Numbered from the stretch's first letter, positions 1-10,533 are shown. The stretch: DNA of 10,533 bases from Candidatus Latescibacterota bacterium (GCA_003529325.1 DPVW01000272.1:1-10533); one strand, 5' to 3'. Numbers and translations: made by a program. Notes: generated from the letters alone by a model not told the origin.

Positions 1-14
1 CTATCTTACGCGCC

Positions 15-1163
15 ATGCCCAGAGATTCTGATCGCAGATTTCCCGATCAATCCATGCGCGAACTGGCACTACAGCTGGTCGCCTTTGTCCTGGAGGAAGT
101 GCGTCGGGGCCGCGGAATCGACGTGGCAGCACGTGCCTTCTCCCGCCACCGCCGTCGGGTGTTGGGTGGTATCGTCGGTGGTGCCGGCGCCGCCGGTGGC
201 GCCTGGGCGGCGTTGACGGCATGGACCGGATCCCTCGGCGTGTGGAGCACGGTGGGACTGTCTCTTGGCCTGCTCTCCCCACCTGCCTGGGTACCAATCG
301 CAGGAGGCCTGGCCGGTCTCGGTGCAGCAGGAGGCGCCGTCGCCGGGGCCCTGTCACTGAATCGCTCCCGTGCGCGGCGTCGCCATCTGCGCACCATCAT
401 CGGCTTGAGCCGTGAGATGACTGGCACGGAGGGTTCCGATGGTGAGCGTTTACTGCGTGGCTTCCTCAGATTTCGCGGTGTCTCCGGGGAACGGGCCCAG
501 AATCTGATGTCGACCACGCCGGAAGAGGCCCGTCGCGCCGCAGGCGGACTGTCCGCCGAGGACCGGTGGGAGGTCGCCCGTTGTGTGTTCCCCTTGGTCT
601 ACCAGGGAGATGGCGTCATTACCAATCCCGGACGTCGCCGGTTCGCCCGCGTCTGCGAGAGTCTCGGATTGCCGGAGGAAGCGGCACGTACAATCTCGCG
701 CAACTATCGAGAGCGTCTCGACGGCCAGTGGTCCCATCTGCGTCGGCTGGTGACGGGACTGAACTACTTTGCCGAAGTGATGGTCTTCGATCTGCGCGAA
801 TTGGAATCGGTGCGCGATCTGCTGGAACGGTTGTCACGCTTCGACCCACGACGCCGAGGCCAGCAACTGCGTGCCGATCTGCTCAGCCGCCTGGGCCACA
901 GTGCCGGCGCCTGGGTGCTCGACGGCCCCCTCGAGGAGGCCTCGCTGGTATCAGCCTACGCACTAGCACAGACCGCCCTGACCAACGAAGAGGAACGCCA
1001 GCGCCTGCGCGGAGCCTTCGACGACTTGCTGACAGCACACGACGAACTGTCCACCGCCGATACCCGACGCCTGCGCGACAGCCGCCAACGCGTAGACCGC
1101 ATCTATCACGAGCACCTCGAAGGACCCGACGAACCAGAGCCGGAGCCAGCGACAGAAGACTGA
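15..1163 (+). CDS. Unrecognised protein with Gly/Ala-rich hydrophobic region and possible TerB-like segment
   Basis: I do not recognise this 382-residue protein as a named family. Residues 1-49 are charged and helical, ending in a basic patch (SRHRRR). Residues 50-115 are rich in Gly and Ala and mostly hydrophobic, with glycine-zipper-like spacing (GGIVGGAGAAGG), consistent with two or three membrane passes or a membrane-inserting hairpin. A second basic patch follows (RSRARRRH, about 117-124). Residues 183-235 resemble TerB-like helical domains: an acidic-glycine turn (GDGVITNPGRRRF) precedes a helix ending in a LGLPEEA-type turn. The rest is charged helix with a Pro/Glu-rich tail (PDEPEPEP). 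No catalytic motif is visible. ATG at 15 is the first start, but the frame stays open to the window edge and no ribosome site is visible in the 14 bases upstream, so the true start could be outside; ATG at 54 is an alternative. It converges on metG. Confidence 0.75.
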   Translation: MPRDSDRRFPDQSMRELALQLVAFVLEEVRRGRGIDVAARAFSRHRRRVLGGIVGGAGAAGGAWAALTAWTGSLGVWSTVGLSLGLLSPPAWVPIAGGLAGLGAAGGAVAGALSLNRSRARRRHLRTIIGLSREMTGTEGSDGERLLRGFLRFRGVSGERAQNLMSTTPEEARRAAGGLSAEDRWEVARCVFPLVYQGDGVITNPGRRRFARVCESLGLPEEAARTISRNYRERLDGQWSHLRRLVTGLNYFAEVMVFDLRELESVRDLLERLSRFDPRRRGQQLRADLLSRLGHSAGAWVLDGPLEEASLVSAYALAQTALTNEEERQRLRGAFDDLLTAHDELSTADTRRLRDSRQRVDRIYHEHLEGPDEPEPEPATED

Positions 1164-1185
1164 GAGGGAGCCACCGAGTATGTAC

Positions 1186-4483
<3,298 letters not shown>

Positions 4484-4486
4484 CGG

Positions 4487-7291
4487 TCAGTCTTTCCCGG
4501 TTCTGTTGGCACCTGCCAGATAGGCGGCCAGATGACGTCCCGTATGAGATTCGGCACAAGCGGCGATGGTCACCGGCGCACCGACGACAACCACCTCACC
4601 CCCTGCCTGCCCTGCCTCGGGACCGAGGTCGATGACGTGGTCGGCAGCAGCAATCACGGCAAGATCATGTTCGACAACCAGGACCGTATTGTCACGATCT
4701 ACGAGACGCTGCAGCAACTCGAGTAGATACCCCACATCCTGGTGATGCAACCCGGCGGTTGGCTCGTCGAGGATGTACAGCGTTCGTTCGCGTAGCGGCC
4801 GGCTCAGTTCAGCGGCGAGCTTGACCCGTTGGGCTTCGCCCCCCGAGAGACTGCTCGCCGGCTGGCCGAGGCGCAAATAACCCAGGCCGAGATCGGCCAA
4901 TAGCCGCAATCGCTGGGCGGCGGCGGGCACGTTGGCAAAAAATTCGAGGGCCTCGGTGACGCTGCAACTCAGTACATCGTCGATGGAGTGCCCGCGAAAA
5001 CGGATTTCAAGGACCTCGCGATTGTATCGACTCCCGGAGCAGGAGGGACAGGGTACGGGTAGATCCTCAAAACCCGCCGCTTCCGGATCACACCCCGAAC
5101 CGGCACAAGCGGAACATGCACCCAAACTATTGAAACTGAAATGGCCGGCGCGGTAGCCGCGCAACTTCGCCTCAGGTAGTTCGACGAACAACTCGCGCAA
5201 TGCCGCCATCAACCCGGTATAGGTGGCAGCGTTGGAACGGGCGGAACGACCGATCGGTGCCTGATCTACGGCGACGACCCGCTGCAAAAGGTCCACTCCC
5301 TTAATGGCGTCGAAAGCTAGCGGTCGACGTTCGCCGCGCTGCAACCGATCACTGAGCAGCGGATGCAGCGTGTCATGCACGAGACTGCTCTTGCCGGAGC
5401 CTGACACACCGGAGACGCAGACCAGACAGCGGAGAGGGATTGCCACGTCTATGCCCTTCAGATTGTGACCCGCCGCCCCAATCAGCTTGAGCCATCCGCC
5501 CACGCCTGGCGTCCGCCCCCGGGAAGGATCTTCTTCGTCGACGCGGCGCAGGGCTCGCCCCGTCGCGGTCTCTGCGGCGAAGATCTGCTCCGGTGTCCCC
5601 GACGCGACGATCTCACCCCCCTGGGCGCCAGCGGCAGGCCCCAGTTCAACGACACTCTCGGCGCCACAGATCAGGGCCAGGTCGTGTTCGACGAGCAGCA
5701 CTGTGTTGCCACCATCGCGCAGTCGCTGTAACGCCGTACCGAGTCGATCCGTGTCACGAGGGTGCAGACCGGCGCTCGGTTCGTCGAGAACATAGAGCAC
5801 CTGGGACAATCCCGAACCGAGAGCCGCCACCAGATGCAACCGTTGCAACTCTCCCGCCGACAGCGAGTGCGCCCGCCGGTCAAGAGCCAGGTAACCGAGT
5901 CCGAGTTCGACGAAGGTTGCAAGCGCCTGGCGAACCGAGCGCAGGATGTGATCGGCGAGCTCCCGGCCCTCTTCGGGCACCTGGAGAGCGGCGATGCGTT
6001 TGGCCGCATCGACTACCGGTCGTGCCATCAGGTCAGCGATGTTGTCACCATCGATCTGCACGGCCAATGCTGCCGGGGAGAGTCGCCTGCCCGCACAGGC
6101 AGAGCATTCAACGGCGCCGCCATCCCCCACCAGATCCTCCAACCAGGACGCCTCGCCACTGTCCTGCGTGCGTCCCAGTCGTGCCGAGAGCCAGCGTCGA
6201 AGCCCAACAAAGGGGGCGCCCTTGCGCCTGCCCTCCCCTTCCCACAGGGCGTTCTGGGCCGCTGGCGGCCAATCTGCCAGGGGCGCCATGCCATCGACCT
6301 GTAGGCGCTTATAGAATGCCTCGAGATCCTTACGAAATTTTCGATGTCCGAATCGTTCCCACAGAGGGGCAAGCGCAAGTGTGGGTGACTCGCCGATGGT
6401 GAGCAGACCGCTGAAGGCGGCCTCTGCGGAGAAGCCGGTACCACGGCAATCCGAGCAGGCACCTGTGGGACTGTTGAAGCTGAACAGAGCGGGGGTGATC
6501 TCGGGAAAGGCGGCCCCACAGCGGCTGCAGCCTGGGCGCAGACTGAATCGCTCTTCGACCCCCGAGTCGTGATCGAGCAGTACCACCGCCCCTTCACCAG
6601 CCTGTGCCGCAGCCTGCAGAGAGCCCCTTAACCGTCGCCGCGAATCCAACTTGACGACGACACGATCGACCACCACCTCGAGTGCTTTGCCGATCACGTC
6701 ATGAACATCGACGTCCTCGAGCAACTGCGTGGCACCACCGATACGCAGGCGCCGGAAGCCGGAGCGCTCGACATGGTCGAGACAGGCACGCGCCGAGTCA
6801 CCATCGGTAGGGGTTCGCAGCGGCGCCAGAATGACCAGCCGCGTACCATCCGGATGGCGGGCGGCACGCTCACTGACTTCTTCGAAACGGTGCACCTCGA
6901 CGGGTTCGCCACAGCCGAGGCAGTGCGCCCGACCCACGCGTGCGAAGAGCAGCCGCAGAAAATCCGCGATCCCGGTAACCGTGCCCGCCGTCGAGCGTGC
7001 GGAGGGTCGGTGGCGGGCCTGAGCGATGGCCAGAGCCGGGCGTAGACCATCGATGCGATCGACCCGAGGGGGTTGCAGTCGGTCGGCGAAGAGCGCTGCA
7101 CCACCACCGGCACTCAGCAGAAAGCGTCGGCGCGCCTCGGCGTAGACTGTATCGAAGGCGAGACTCGACTTGCCCGAGCCCGAAACCCCCGTGATGGCGA
7201 TGATCTGCCCGTGGATGACGTCGACATCAACATGCTTGAGGTTGTGCTCGCAAGCACCTCGAATCTCGATCCTGTCGTCAGTGGTCACCAT
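4487..7291 (-). CDS. uvrA: UvrA-family excinuclease ATPase, divergent paralogue
   Basis: UvrA is the damage-sensing ABC ATPase of nucleotide excision repair; it dimerises on DNA and loads UvrB. This 934-residue protein has both nucleotide-binding halves: Walker A at 35-42 and 628-635 (GVSGSGKS), ABC signatures at 477-481 (LSAGE) and 815-823 (LSGGEAQRV), and Walker B at 498-510 and 838-849 ([18 protein letters not shown]). Zinc modules are C255/C258/C279/C282 and C726/C729/C748/C751; extra CxxC pairs lie at 124-127 and 396-399. A region matching the UvrB-binding domain (about 131-245) is present. Odd points: the first signature has Ala instead of Gly, the second zinc module lacks the usual LPDVYV motif (it reads FEDLPV), and the glycine-rich C-terminal tail is missing. 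It may be a UvrA2-like paralogue rather than the housekeeping copy. ATG at 7291 has AAAGAG upstream. First gene of the set with the peptidase and metG. Confidence 0.93.
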   Translation of the reverse strand: MVTTDDRIEIRGACEHNLKHVDVDVIHGQIIAITGVSGSGKSSLAFDTVYAEARRRFLLSAGGGAALFADRLQPPRVDRIDGLRPALAIAQARHRPSARSTAGTVTGIADFLRLLFARVGRAHCLGCGEPVEVHRFEEVSERAARHPDGTRLVILAPLRTPTDGDSARACLDHVERSGFRRLRIGGATQLLEDVDVHDVIGKALEVVVDRVVVKLDSRRRLRGSLQAAAQAGEGAVVLLDHDSGVEERFSLRPGCSRCGAAFPEITPALFSFNSPTGACSDCRGTGFSAEAAFSGLLTIGESPTLALAPLWERFGHRKFRKDLEAFYKRLQVDGMAPLADWPPAAQNALWEGEGRRKGAPFVGLRRWLSARLGRTQDSGEASWLEDLVGDGGAVECSACAGRRLSPAALAVQIDGDNIADLMARPVVDAAKRIAALQVPEEGRELADHILRSVRQALATFVELGLGYLALDRRAHSLSAGELQRLHLVAALGSGLSQVLYVLDEPSAGLHPRDTDRLGTALQRLRDGGNTVLLVEHDLALICGAESVVELGPAAGAQGGEIVASGTPEQIFAAETATGRALRRVDEEDPSRGRTPGVGGWLKLIGAAGHNLKGIDVAIPLRCLVCVSGVSGSGKSSLVHDTLHPLLSDRLQRGERRPLAFDAIKGVDLLQRVVAVDQAPIGRSARSNAATYTGLMAALRELFVELPEAKLRGYRAGHFSFNSLGACSACAGSGCDPEAAGFEDLPVPCPSCSGSRYNREVLEIRFRGHSIDDVLSCSVTEALEFFANVPAAAQRLRLLADLGLGYLRLGQPASSLSGGEAQRVKLAAELSRPLRERTLYILDEPTAGLHHQDVGYLLELLQRLVDRDNTVLVVEHDLAVIAAADHVIDLGPEAGQAGGEVVVVGAPVTIAACAESHTGRHLAAYLAGANRTGKD

Positions 7292-7333
7292 GCGGACGGG
7301 CTCTTTGGATCACCTTTTGTTAGGTTTTAACTC
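7292..7333. promoter_or_regulatory. Short divergent gap between uvrA and the cytochrome remnant
   Basis: Only 42 bp separate the two divergent starts, so the promoters of both must lie partly inside the opposite coding sequence. I could not identify a convincing -35/-10 pair for either direction. The stretch is AT-richer than its surroundings (TTTTGTTAGGTTTTAAC), as expected for a promoter region. Confidence 0.35.
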
Positions 7334-8019
7334 ATGCGATGGAATCGAAGACTGTGCAACCCACGAAACGTACTGTTGGTGGTCGTGATTTGCACTTCCA
7401 GCCTGTCGGCACAGTCGTCGATGCGCCGCGCCCTGGCGGGACGTGTGCTGTTCCACTCCAGTGCCCTCGGCAACAATGGACTCGCCTGCATCGACTGCTA
7501 CGCCGACTTCGATGAGGCCCGTCTCGGCGACGGTCTCATCCGCGCAGGGCACTCGCTATCCGGTTCGGCATCACGGCAGACCTATTGGGGCCAGGAAGAG
7601 GATGACCCGGATCGATACCCGGATATCGCTCATGCCGCCGTCTTCTGTGTCGAGCACTTCATGTGCAACCCGGAGAAGTTGACGACCCAACAGCTGTTCG
7701 AGCTGCAGGCCTTCTGCAGTCGATCAACAAACGGCCAGTGCCGACGCCCCCTCGCCATCGCTCCCGCAGCGGAAATGACGGGTGAGTACGCAGCCTTTCG
7801 AGGGTGGCGATCCCCCGTGACAAGCCTGCCAGCTTCTACGCCAAGAAGATACGCGAGGGCGACGGACTGGATTCTACGTTGGCCGGCGTCGACCCCAACG
7901 CCTACGACCCTGAGGGTGACATCTACATGCCCTATTTCGGCGCGGACCGGCTGACGAACAGCCAGATTCACGACATCATCGCCTTCATCAAAAGCCTGCC
8001 GCCTCCTCCCAAGCGTTAG
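7334..8019 (+). pseudogene. Decayed exported c-type cytochrome gene
   Basis: The first frame starts with a signal peptide (NVLLVVVICTSSLSA, about residues 12-26). A cytochrome c-like segment follows (GRVLFHSSALGNNGLACIDC), then IRAGHSLSG and YWGQ, then ELQAF. In such proteins the second cysteine is followed by the heme-ligating His; here it is Tyr (C52, C55, Y56; codon TAC at 7499-7501, one base from CAC). Four single-base changes are needed to read through: a missing C near 7714, an extra A in 7729-7731, an extra T in 7796-7798 and an extra C in 7812-7816. With these undone the protein continues as LQSINNGQCRRPLAIAPAAE, MTGEYAAFEGGDPRDKPASF, and then the C-terminal frame (7804-8019) ending in IAFIKSLPPPPKR, about 227 residues in all. 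As it stands the product would be a truncated periplasmic protein without covalent heme. Its stop is 4 nt from the convergent neighbour's stop. The cytochrome subfamily and electron partner cannot be assigned. Confidence 0.85.
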
Positions 8020-8023
8020 CAGC

Positions 8024-8737
8024 TCATCGCTCTAGTCTGGGCACGACCTGGGCCACGGCCCGCTCGTAGTCTTCTATGGTGTCGATTTCCGCCCAGGGCA
8101 GATCCGCCACCTCAACTGCACGCAGGTGACCTGCTTCTATGAGCGGCCCGTAGGACGATGTCGGGAAGGCGTCGACCACCTGTTGGCGCACGAGTCGCTG
8201 CAACTCCAACCGCACCTGCCGCGAACCGGCGGCGTTGAAGGTCGCCAGTTGCGCGCTGACAGCAGTCGTCGCCTGCGGGTCGAGATGTTTGCCGATGGCC
8301 TGCACGACGCCACCGGCAGTGACCTTCACATTCATCTCCCCCGCGAGTCTGGTGGCAGCCGTATCGACGGCGATGGCGCTGGCGTCACTGTCGAGCAGCC
8401 GCCGCAGCAGACGATGATCGAAGAGTATGTCACAGTTAAACAGCAGAATTCGTTCCCCTTCGAGCCAAGGGGCGGCCTGGTACAACGAGAAGATGCTGTT
8501 CGTCGTCTCCCATTCCTCGTTGCGGACAAATGTCACTCCGTCGCCACAGAATTGTTCTACCTGCGCGGCCTCGAAGCCGATCACGACGACGACCTCTTCG
8601 ACGCCGGATCGCTGCAAGGCCTCGAGTTGGTACTCGAGCAAGGGGCGACCGCCGATGGCTACCAGACATTTGGGGCGACCGGTGGTCAGGTGTTTGAGTC
8701 GGGTGCCGGCTCCAGCAGCAAGGATGATGGCGCGCAT
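8024..8737 (-). CDS. Sugar/alcohol-phosphate nucleotidyltransferase (phosphocholine cytidylyltransferase-like)
   Basis: This 237-residue cytoplasmic protein has the GT-A-type nucleotidyltransferase fold, which joins an NTP to a phosphorylated sugar or alcohol and releases pyrophosphate. The nucleotide loop is AAGAGTRL (7-14) and the substrate lysine motif PKCL is at 22-25. N80-SIFSLY, the metal-binding NCD (101-103), GEMNVKV (133-139), IGK (148-150) and the second metal site EIDT (217-220, D219) follow in order. This order matches LicC-like and related cytidylyltransferases that activate choline-, inositol- or phosphonate-type headgroups. NTP and substrate remain inference. The start has a clear ribosome site: AGGAG ending about 6 nt before ATG. 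It shares motifs (DLPWAEIDT versus CLPWVDIDT) with the gene divergently transcribed across 8738-8931, so the two are likely paralogues. Confidence 0.88.
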   Translation of the reverse strand: MRAIILAAGAGTRLKHLTTGRPKCLVAIGGRPLLEYQLEALQRSGVEEVVVVIGFEAAQVEQFCGDGVTFVRNEEWETTNSIFSLYQAAPWLEGERILLFNCDILFDHRLLRRLLDSDASAIAVDTAATRLAGEMNVKVTAGGVVQAIGKHLDPQATTAVSAQLATFNAAGSRQVRLELQRLVRQQVVDAFPTSSYGPLIEAGHLRAVEVADLPWAEIDTIEDYERAVAQVVPRLER

Positions 8738-8770
8738 TTGGTCTCCTGTTTCGTGTGCCGAACAAATATA
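8732..8770 (-). promoter_or_regulatory. Ribosome site and possible -10 box for the 8737 minus-strand gene
   Basis: On the minus strand AGGAGA lies about 6 nt before the ATG at 8737, a strong ribosome site. A -10-like TATATT occupies 8770 to 8765, which would give a leader of about 20 nt. No good -35 stands at the right distance, so the promoter part is weak. Confidence 0.4.
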
Positions 8771-8838
8771 CGGTGGCGCTCGACGCAGCTGCCGGCAAGG
8801 ACGGTGTCAAAGAGACCCGCCAAAATGGTCCTATGTCG

Positions 8839-8867
8839 TTGACCAGACGGTCATTTATCTATATCTT
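8839..8867 (+). promoter_or_regulatory. Sigma70-type promoter for the transferase/phosphatidyltransferase operon
   Basis: TTGACC (8839-8844, five of six to consensus) and TATCTT (8862-8867, four of six) are 17 bp apart, the optimal spacing. Transcription would begin near 8874 and give a leader of about 58 nt before the TTG start at 8932. The -35 box overlaps a perfect dyad, TGACC-N4-GGTCA at 8840-8853, that could be an operator. Confidence 0.55.
8840..8853. promoter_or_regulatory. Candidate operator dyad TGACC-N4-GGTCA
   Basis: Two perfect 5-bp inverted arms separated by AGAC sit directly on the predicted -35 box in the divergent control region. A dimeric regulator bound here would block the rightward promoter. 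Arms this short can occur by chance, so only the position makes it notable. Confidence 0.25.
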
Positions 8868-8931
8868 CGACAGGTTGAATCCGGTGCCGGACAATAGCAA
8901 TTGAGGCGGCAACGACAGACCTGAGACCTTC

Positions 8932-9699
8932 TTGAACGCGCTCATCCTGGCCGCCGGTCAGGGCCGGCGCTTGTGGCCCTATACCTCCAAGTGCCCCAAG
9001 TGTCTGCTCCCCGTCGGCACGCACACCATCCTCGAGCATCAGCTCGTCCGCCTCGCCGCTGTCGGTGTCACCCAGGTGACCGTCGTCGCCGGCTATGGCC
9101 TCGACGCCATGCGCCGTCAGATCGCCCGAACGCAGATTGCGGATCTGTCGGTGCAGGTCGTTTACAACCCCTTCTACGGCGTTGCGGACAATCTGATCAG
9201 CCTGTGGGCGGCGCGTGCCGAAATGGGGGCTGATTTCCTCGTCCTCAACGGCGACAATGTCTTTCATCCCGACATCCCCCGCTTTCTTCTCGAGTCTCCA
9301 ATCCCCGCCTGCCGGCTCCTGGTACAACGCCAGACGCAATACAGTGATGACGACATGAAAGTCGCTCTCGATGGTGATCGCCTGCTGTGCATCGGTAAGG
9401 ATCTGGCCCCGCAGCACAGCCATGCTGCCTCGATCGGCATGATGCGCTTCGCTGGCGATGGCGTCACCGCCCTTCATCGGGTCCTCGAAGAGGCGGTCCG
9501 CGGAGAGGAGGCTCTTGGCAGCTACTACCTCGACTGCGTACAGCGGCTGGCCGATGCTGGAACCGATGTCATCTGTCGAGACGTGGGCTGTCTGCCCTGG
9601 GTCGATATCGACACACCACAGGATCTGCAATCCGTGCGCGAGTCTCTGGATCGCTTCGAGTGGTCCCCGCGTGAGGGGACACTGCGAGGCCGTGCATGA
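8932..9699 (+). CDS. Nucleotidyltransferase, probable alcohol-phosphate cytidylyltransferase
   Basis: This 255-residue cytoplasmic protein has the same fold as its divergent neighbour. The nucleotide loop is AAGQGRRL (7-14), with Arg where Thr is usual. PKCLLPV (22-28) holds the substrate lysine, NGD (106-108) and VDIDT (224-228) carry the metal-binding aspartates, and DDMKVAL (140-146) and IGK (154-156) match the cytidylyltransferase group. It should activate a phosphorylated small alcohol with CTP for the enzyme encoded next; the substrate is unknown, with inositol-1-phosphate one option by domain analogy. The start is a rare TTG: an in-frame stop at 8902-8904 and the absence of ATG or GTG before the conserved NALILAAG leave it as the only sensible start. 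A GAG stands about 7 nt upstream. Its stop overlaps the next start as ATGA (9696-9699), so the pair is translationally coupled. Confidence 0.9.
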   Translation: MNALILAAGQGRRLWPYTSKCPKCLLPVGTHTILEHQLVRLAAVGVTQVTVVAGYGLDAMRRQIARTQIADLSVQVVYNPFYGVADNLISLWAARAEMGADFLVLNGDNVFHPDIPRFLLESPIPACRLLVQRQTQYSDDDMKVALDGDRLLCIGKDLAPQHSHAASIGMMRFAGDGVTALHRVLEEAVRGEEALGSYYLDCVQRLADAGTDVICRDVGCLPWVDIDTPQDLQSVRESLDRFEWSPREGTLRGRA

Positions 9700-10533
9700 G
9701 TGGTGGTCTGCTCCTCTTCGCCGAAACAGCCGAGGCCGCGGCACTCTCACGGCGCCGCTTCGGTGGCTTGCGCACGATCGAACGCGGCATCCGCACGATG
9801 GCGCGCGCTGGCGTCACCCGCCTTGTCGTCGTTCTGCCAGACGATCATGAACCGAAACTCGGCAAGCTCACCCGCCGCCTCGACATGAAGTTGGAATTCG
9901 TGAGTTGGGGCCAGACTCCGAAGACGATCTTTGTCGATAGCGAACGCGTGCTCCTGCTTCTCGGTGATCACATCCACCATCACAGCTCGCTGAGCACCTT
10001 TGTTGAGCACGACACCGGTGCCGCAGTGCTTGCACAGGTAGCGCAAGCACCGGAACAAGAGCTAGCCTTCATTCAAGTGCAACTCAGCATGGAGGGTGGG
10101 CTGAGTTTCACCGAGACCGACACAGACCCGGAACCCACGTCAAATGAAGGCGTGAGCACCGGCGCTTTTTTATGTGCCGGTGCTCTCGGCCTCCATGAGC
10201 TCGTTGGTTCGCGACAGTCTCCCCTCGATTTTCTCGCCGCTGAATCCGCAGGCGGCACGACCCCGGCTACCCTCCGTGGTGGCGATGTCAATCTCTGGCG
10301 CCGCATCGCGGACAAACGCTCGGCACGACAGGCACGAGCGATGCTCTTTGGCCAGGTGACAAAAAAGACCAGCGGCCCGGTCTCGCGGCATATCAACGCT
10401 CGCATGTCGATACCGATCAGCAAAGTGCTCATCGAAACCGGGATTTCGCCGCACATGGTCACCGTGCTGTTCGTGCTCACAACCGGTCTCACCACGGCAT
10501 GGCTCATGGCCCGCCCCGAGCCATATTGGCGGA
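9696..10533 (+). CDS. Degenerate nucleotidyltransferase domain fused to CDP-alcohol phosphatidyltransferase (3' end outside window)
   Basis: The frame opens at the ATGA overlap and stays open to the window edge, giving 279 residues of a longer protein. Residues 1-210 look like a nucleotidyltransferase-like fold that has lost its catalytic loop: where LAAGxGTRL is expected it reads LLLFAETAEAAALSRRR, and the PK lysine motif is absent. A GD pair (90-91, in LLGDHIHHH) and D197 (GGDVNLW) mark the old metal sites. From about 222, KKTSGPVSRHINARMSIPIS and GISPHMVTVLFVL match the entry to CDP-alcohol phosphatidyltransferases, integral membrane enzymes that move an alcohol phosphate from a CDP-activated donor to an acceptor hydroxyl. 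The defining DG-AR-G-D-D motif lies downstream, outside the window. The nearest known pairing is the bifunctional inositol-1-phosphate cytidylyltransferase/di-myo-inositol-phosphate-phosphate synthase. Substrate and acceptor are unknown. Confidence 0.85.
   Translation, partial: MSGGLLLFAETAEAAALSRRRFGGLRTIERGIRTMARAGVTRLVVVLPDDHEPKLGKLTRRLDMKLEFVSWGQTPKTIFVDSERVLLLLGDHIHHHSSLSTFVEHDTGAAVLAQVAQAPEQELAFIQVQLSMEGGLSFTETDTDPEPTSNEGVSTGAFLCAGALGLHELVGSRQSPLDFLAAESAGGTTPATLRGGDVNLWRRIADKRSARQARAMLFGQVTKKTSGPVSRHINARMSIPISKVLIETGISPHMVTVLFVLTTGLTTAWLMARPEPYWR
10154..10185 (+). repeat. Perfect 10-bp inverted repeat with T6 loop inside the fusion gene
   Basis: GAGCACCGGC (10154-10163) and GCCGGTGCTC (10176-10185) pair perfectly; a G-U and a C-G pair extend the stem to 12 bp around the loop TTTTTTAT. 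The loop holds T TTT TTA in the reading frame of the gene (10166-10172), the form of a -1 slippery heptamer. The T-run is in the loop, not after the stem, so this is not an intrinsic terminator. The encoded stretch is STGAFLCAGAL. Confidence 0.6.

Noticed and set aside
7804..8019. Separate small gene of 71 residues
   Set aside because: It is the C-terminal part of the frameshifted cytochrome gene. Its apparent ATG falls within the joined reading frame region and has no ribosome site of its own.
8805..8810. Minus-strand -35 box TTGACA for the 8737 gene
   Set aside because: It matches consensus perfectly, but nothing resembling a -10 stands 16-18 bp downstream; the nearest TATATT is 34 bp away.
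8126..8842. Plus-strand open frame (238 residues) opposite the minus-strand nucleotidyltransferase
   Set aside because: The opposite strand has a complete motif set and a strong ribosome site; this frame is its shadow.
8851..9750. Long minus-strand open frame (299 residues)
   Set aside because: It lies opposite the nucleotidyltransferase at 8932-9699 and its promoter region, has no recognisable motif, and is a GC-bias shadow of that gene.
10154..10185. Intrinsic terminator
   Set aside because: The T-run is in the loop and the structure lies inside an open coding frame that continues well beyond it.

Overview
This is a GC-rich stretch of bacterial chromosome from a Gram-negative-type organism: it carries a remnant gene for an exported c-type cytochrome and has normal bacterial spacing and start sites. 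No gene here fixes the phylum. The methionyl-tRNA synthetase is of the single-zinc-knuckle (Thermus-like) type, and the UvrA and nucleotidyltransferase genes are divergent. A less-studied lineage is therefore possible, but that is inference. No rRNA, tRNA, CRISPR array, transposase or integrase was found.

Layout. (1) 15-1163, plus strand: an unrecognised protein with a Gly/Ala-rich hydrophobic region and a possible TerB-like helical segment. (2) 1164-1341: a convergent gap holding two imperfect copies of a roughly 90-bp repeat. The right copy runs into the last codons of metG. (3) 7291 down to 1342, minus strand: a compact set of three genes, a UvrA-family ATPase, an M24 metallopeptidase and metG. 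The gaps are 3 and 16 nt, so it is probably one transcript. (4) 7334-8019, plus strand: a decayed cytochrome c gene with four single-base indels and a heme-binding motif changed from CxxCH to CxxCY. (5) 8024-10533: a nucleotidyltransferase on the minus strand. Across a 194-bp promoter region from it lies a second, paralogous nucleotidyltransferase on the plus strand. This overlaps (ATGA) a two-domain protein made of a degenerate nucleotidyltransferase-like domain and the start of a CDP-alcohol phosphatidyltransferase domain, which runs off the window.

How the genes may work together. The right-hand cluster looks like a pathway that activates a phosphorylated small alcohol with a nucleotide, most likely CTP, and then transfers the alcohol phosphate to an acceptor. 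The bifunctional inositol-1-phosphate cytidylyltransferase/di-myo-inositol-phosphate-phosphate synthase has the same domain pairing. Here the active transferase domains sit in separate genes while the fused one has lost its catalytic loop. The substrate cannot be read from the sequence. The uvrA-pep-metG set combines DNA repair, peptide turnover and tRNA charging and shows no obvious shared pathway.

The most unusual points are the three-transferase cluster, an intragenic perfect hairpin whose loop holds an in-frame slippery heptamer, the repeat that duplicates the metG 3' end, and the layered decay of the cytochrome gene.
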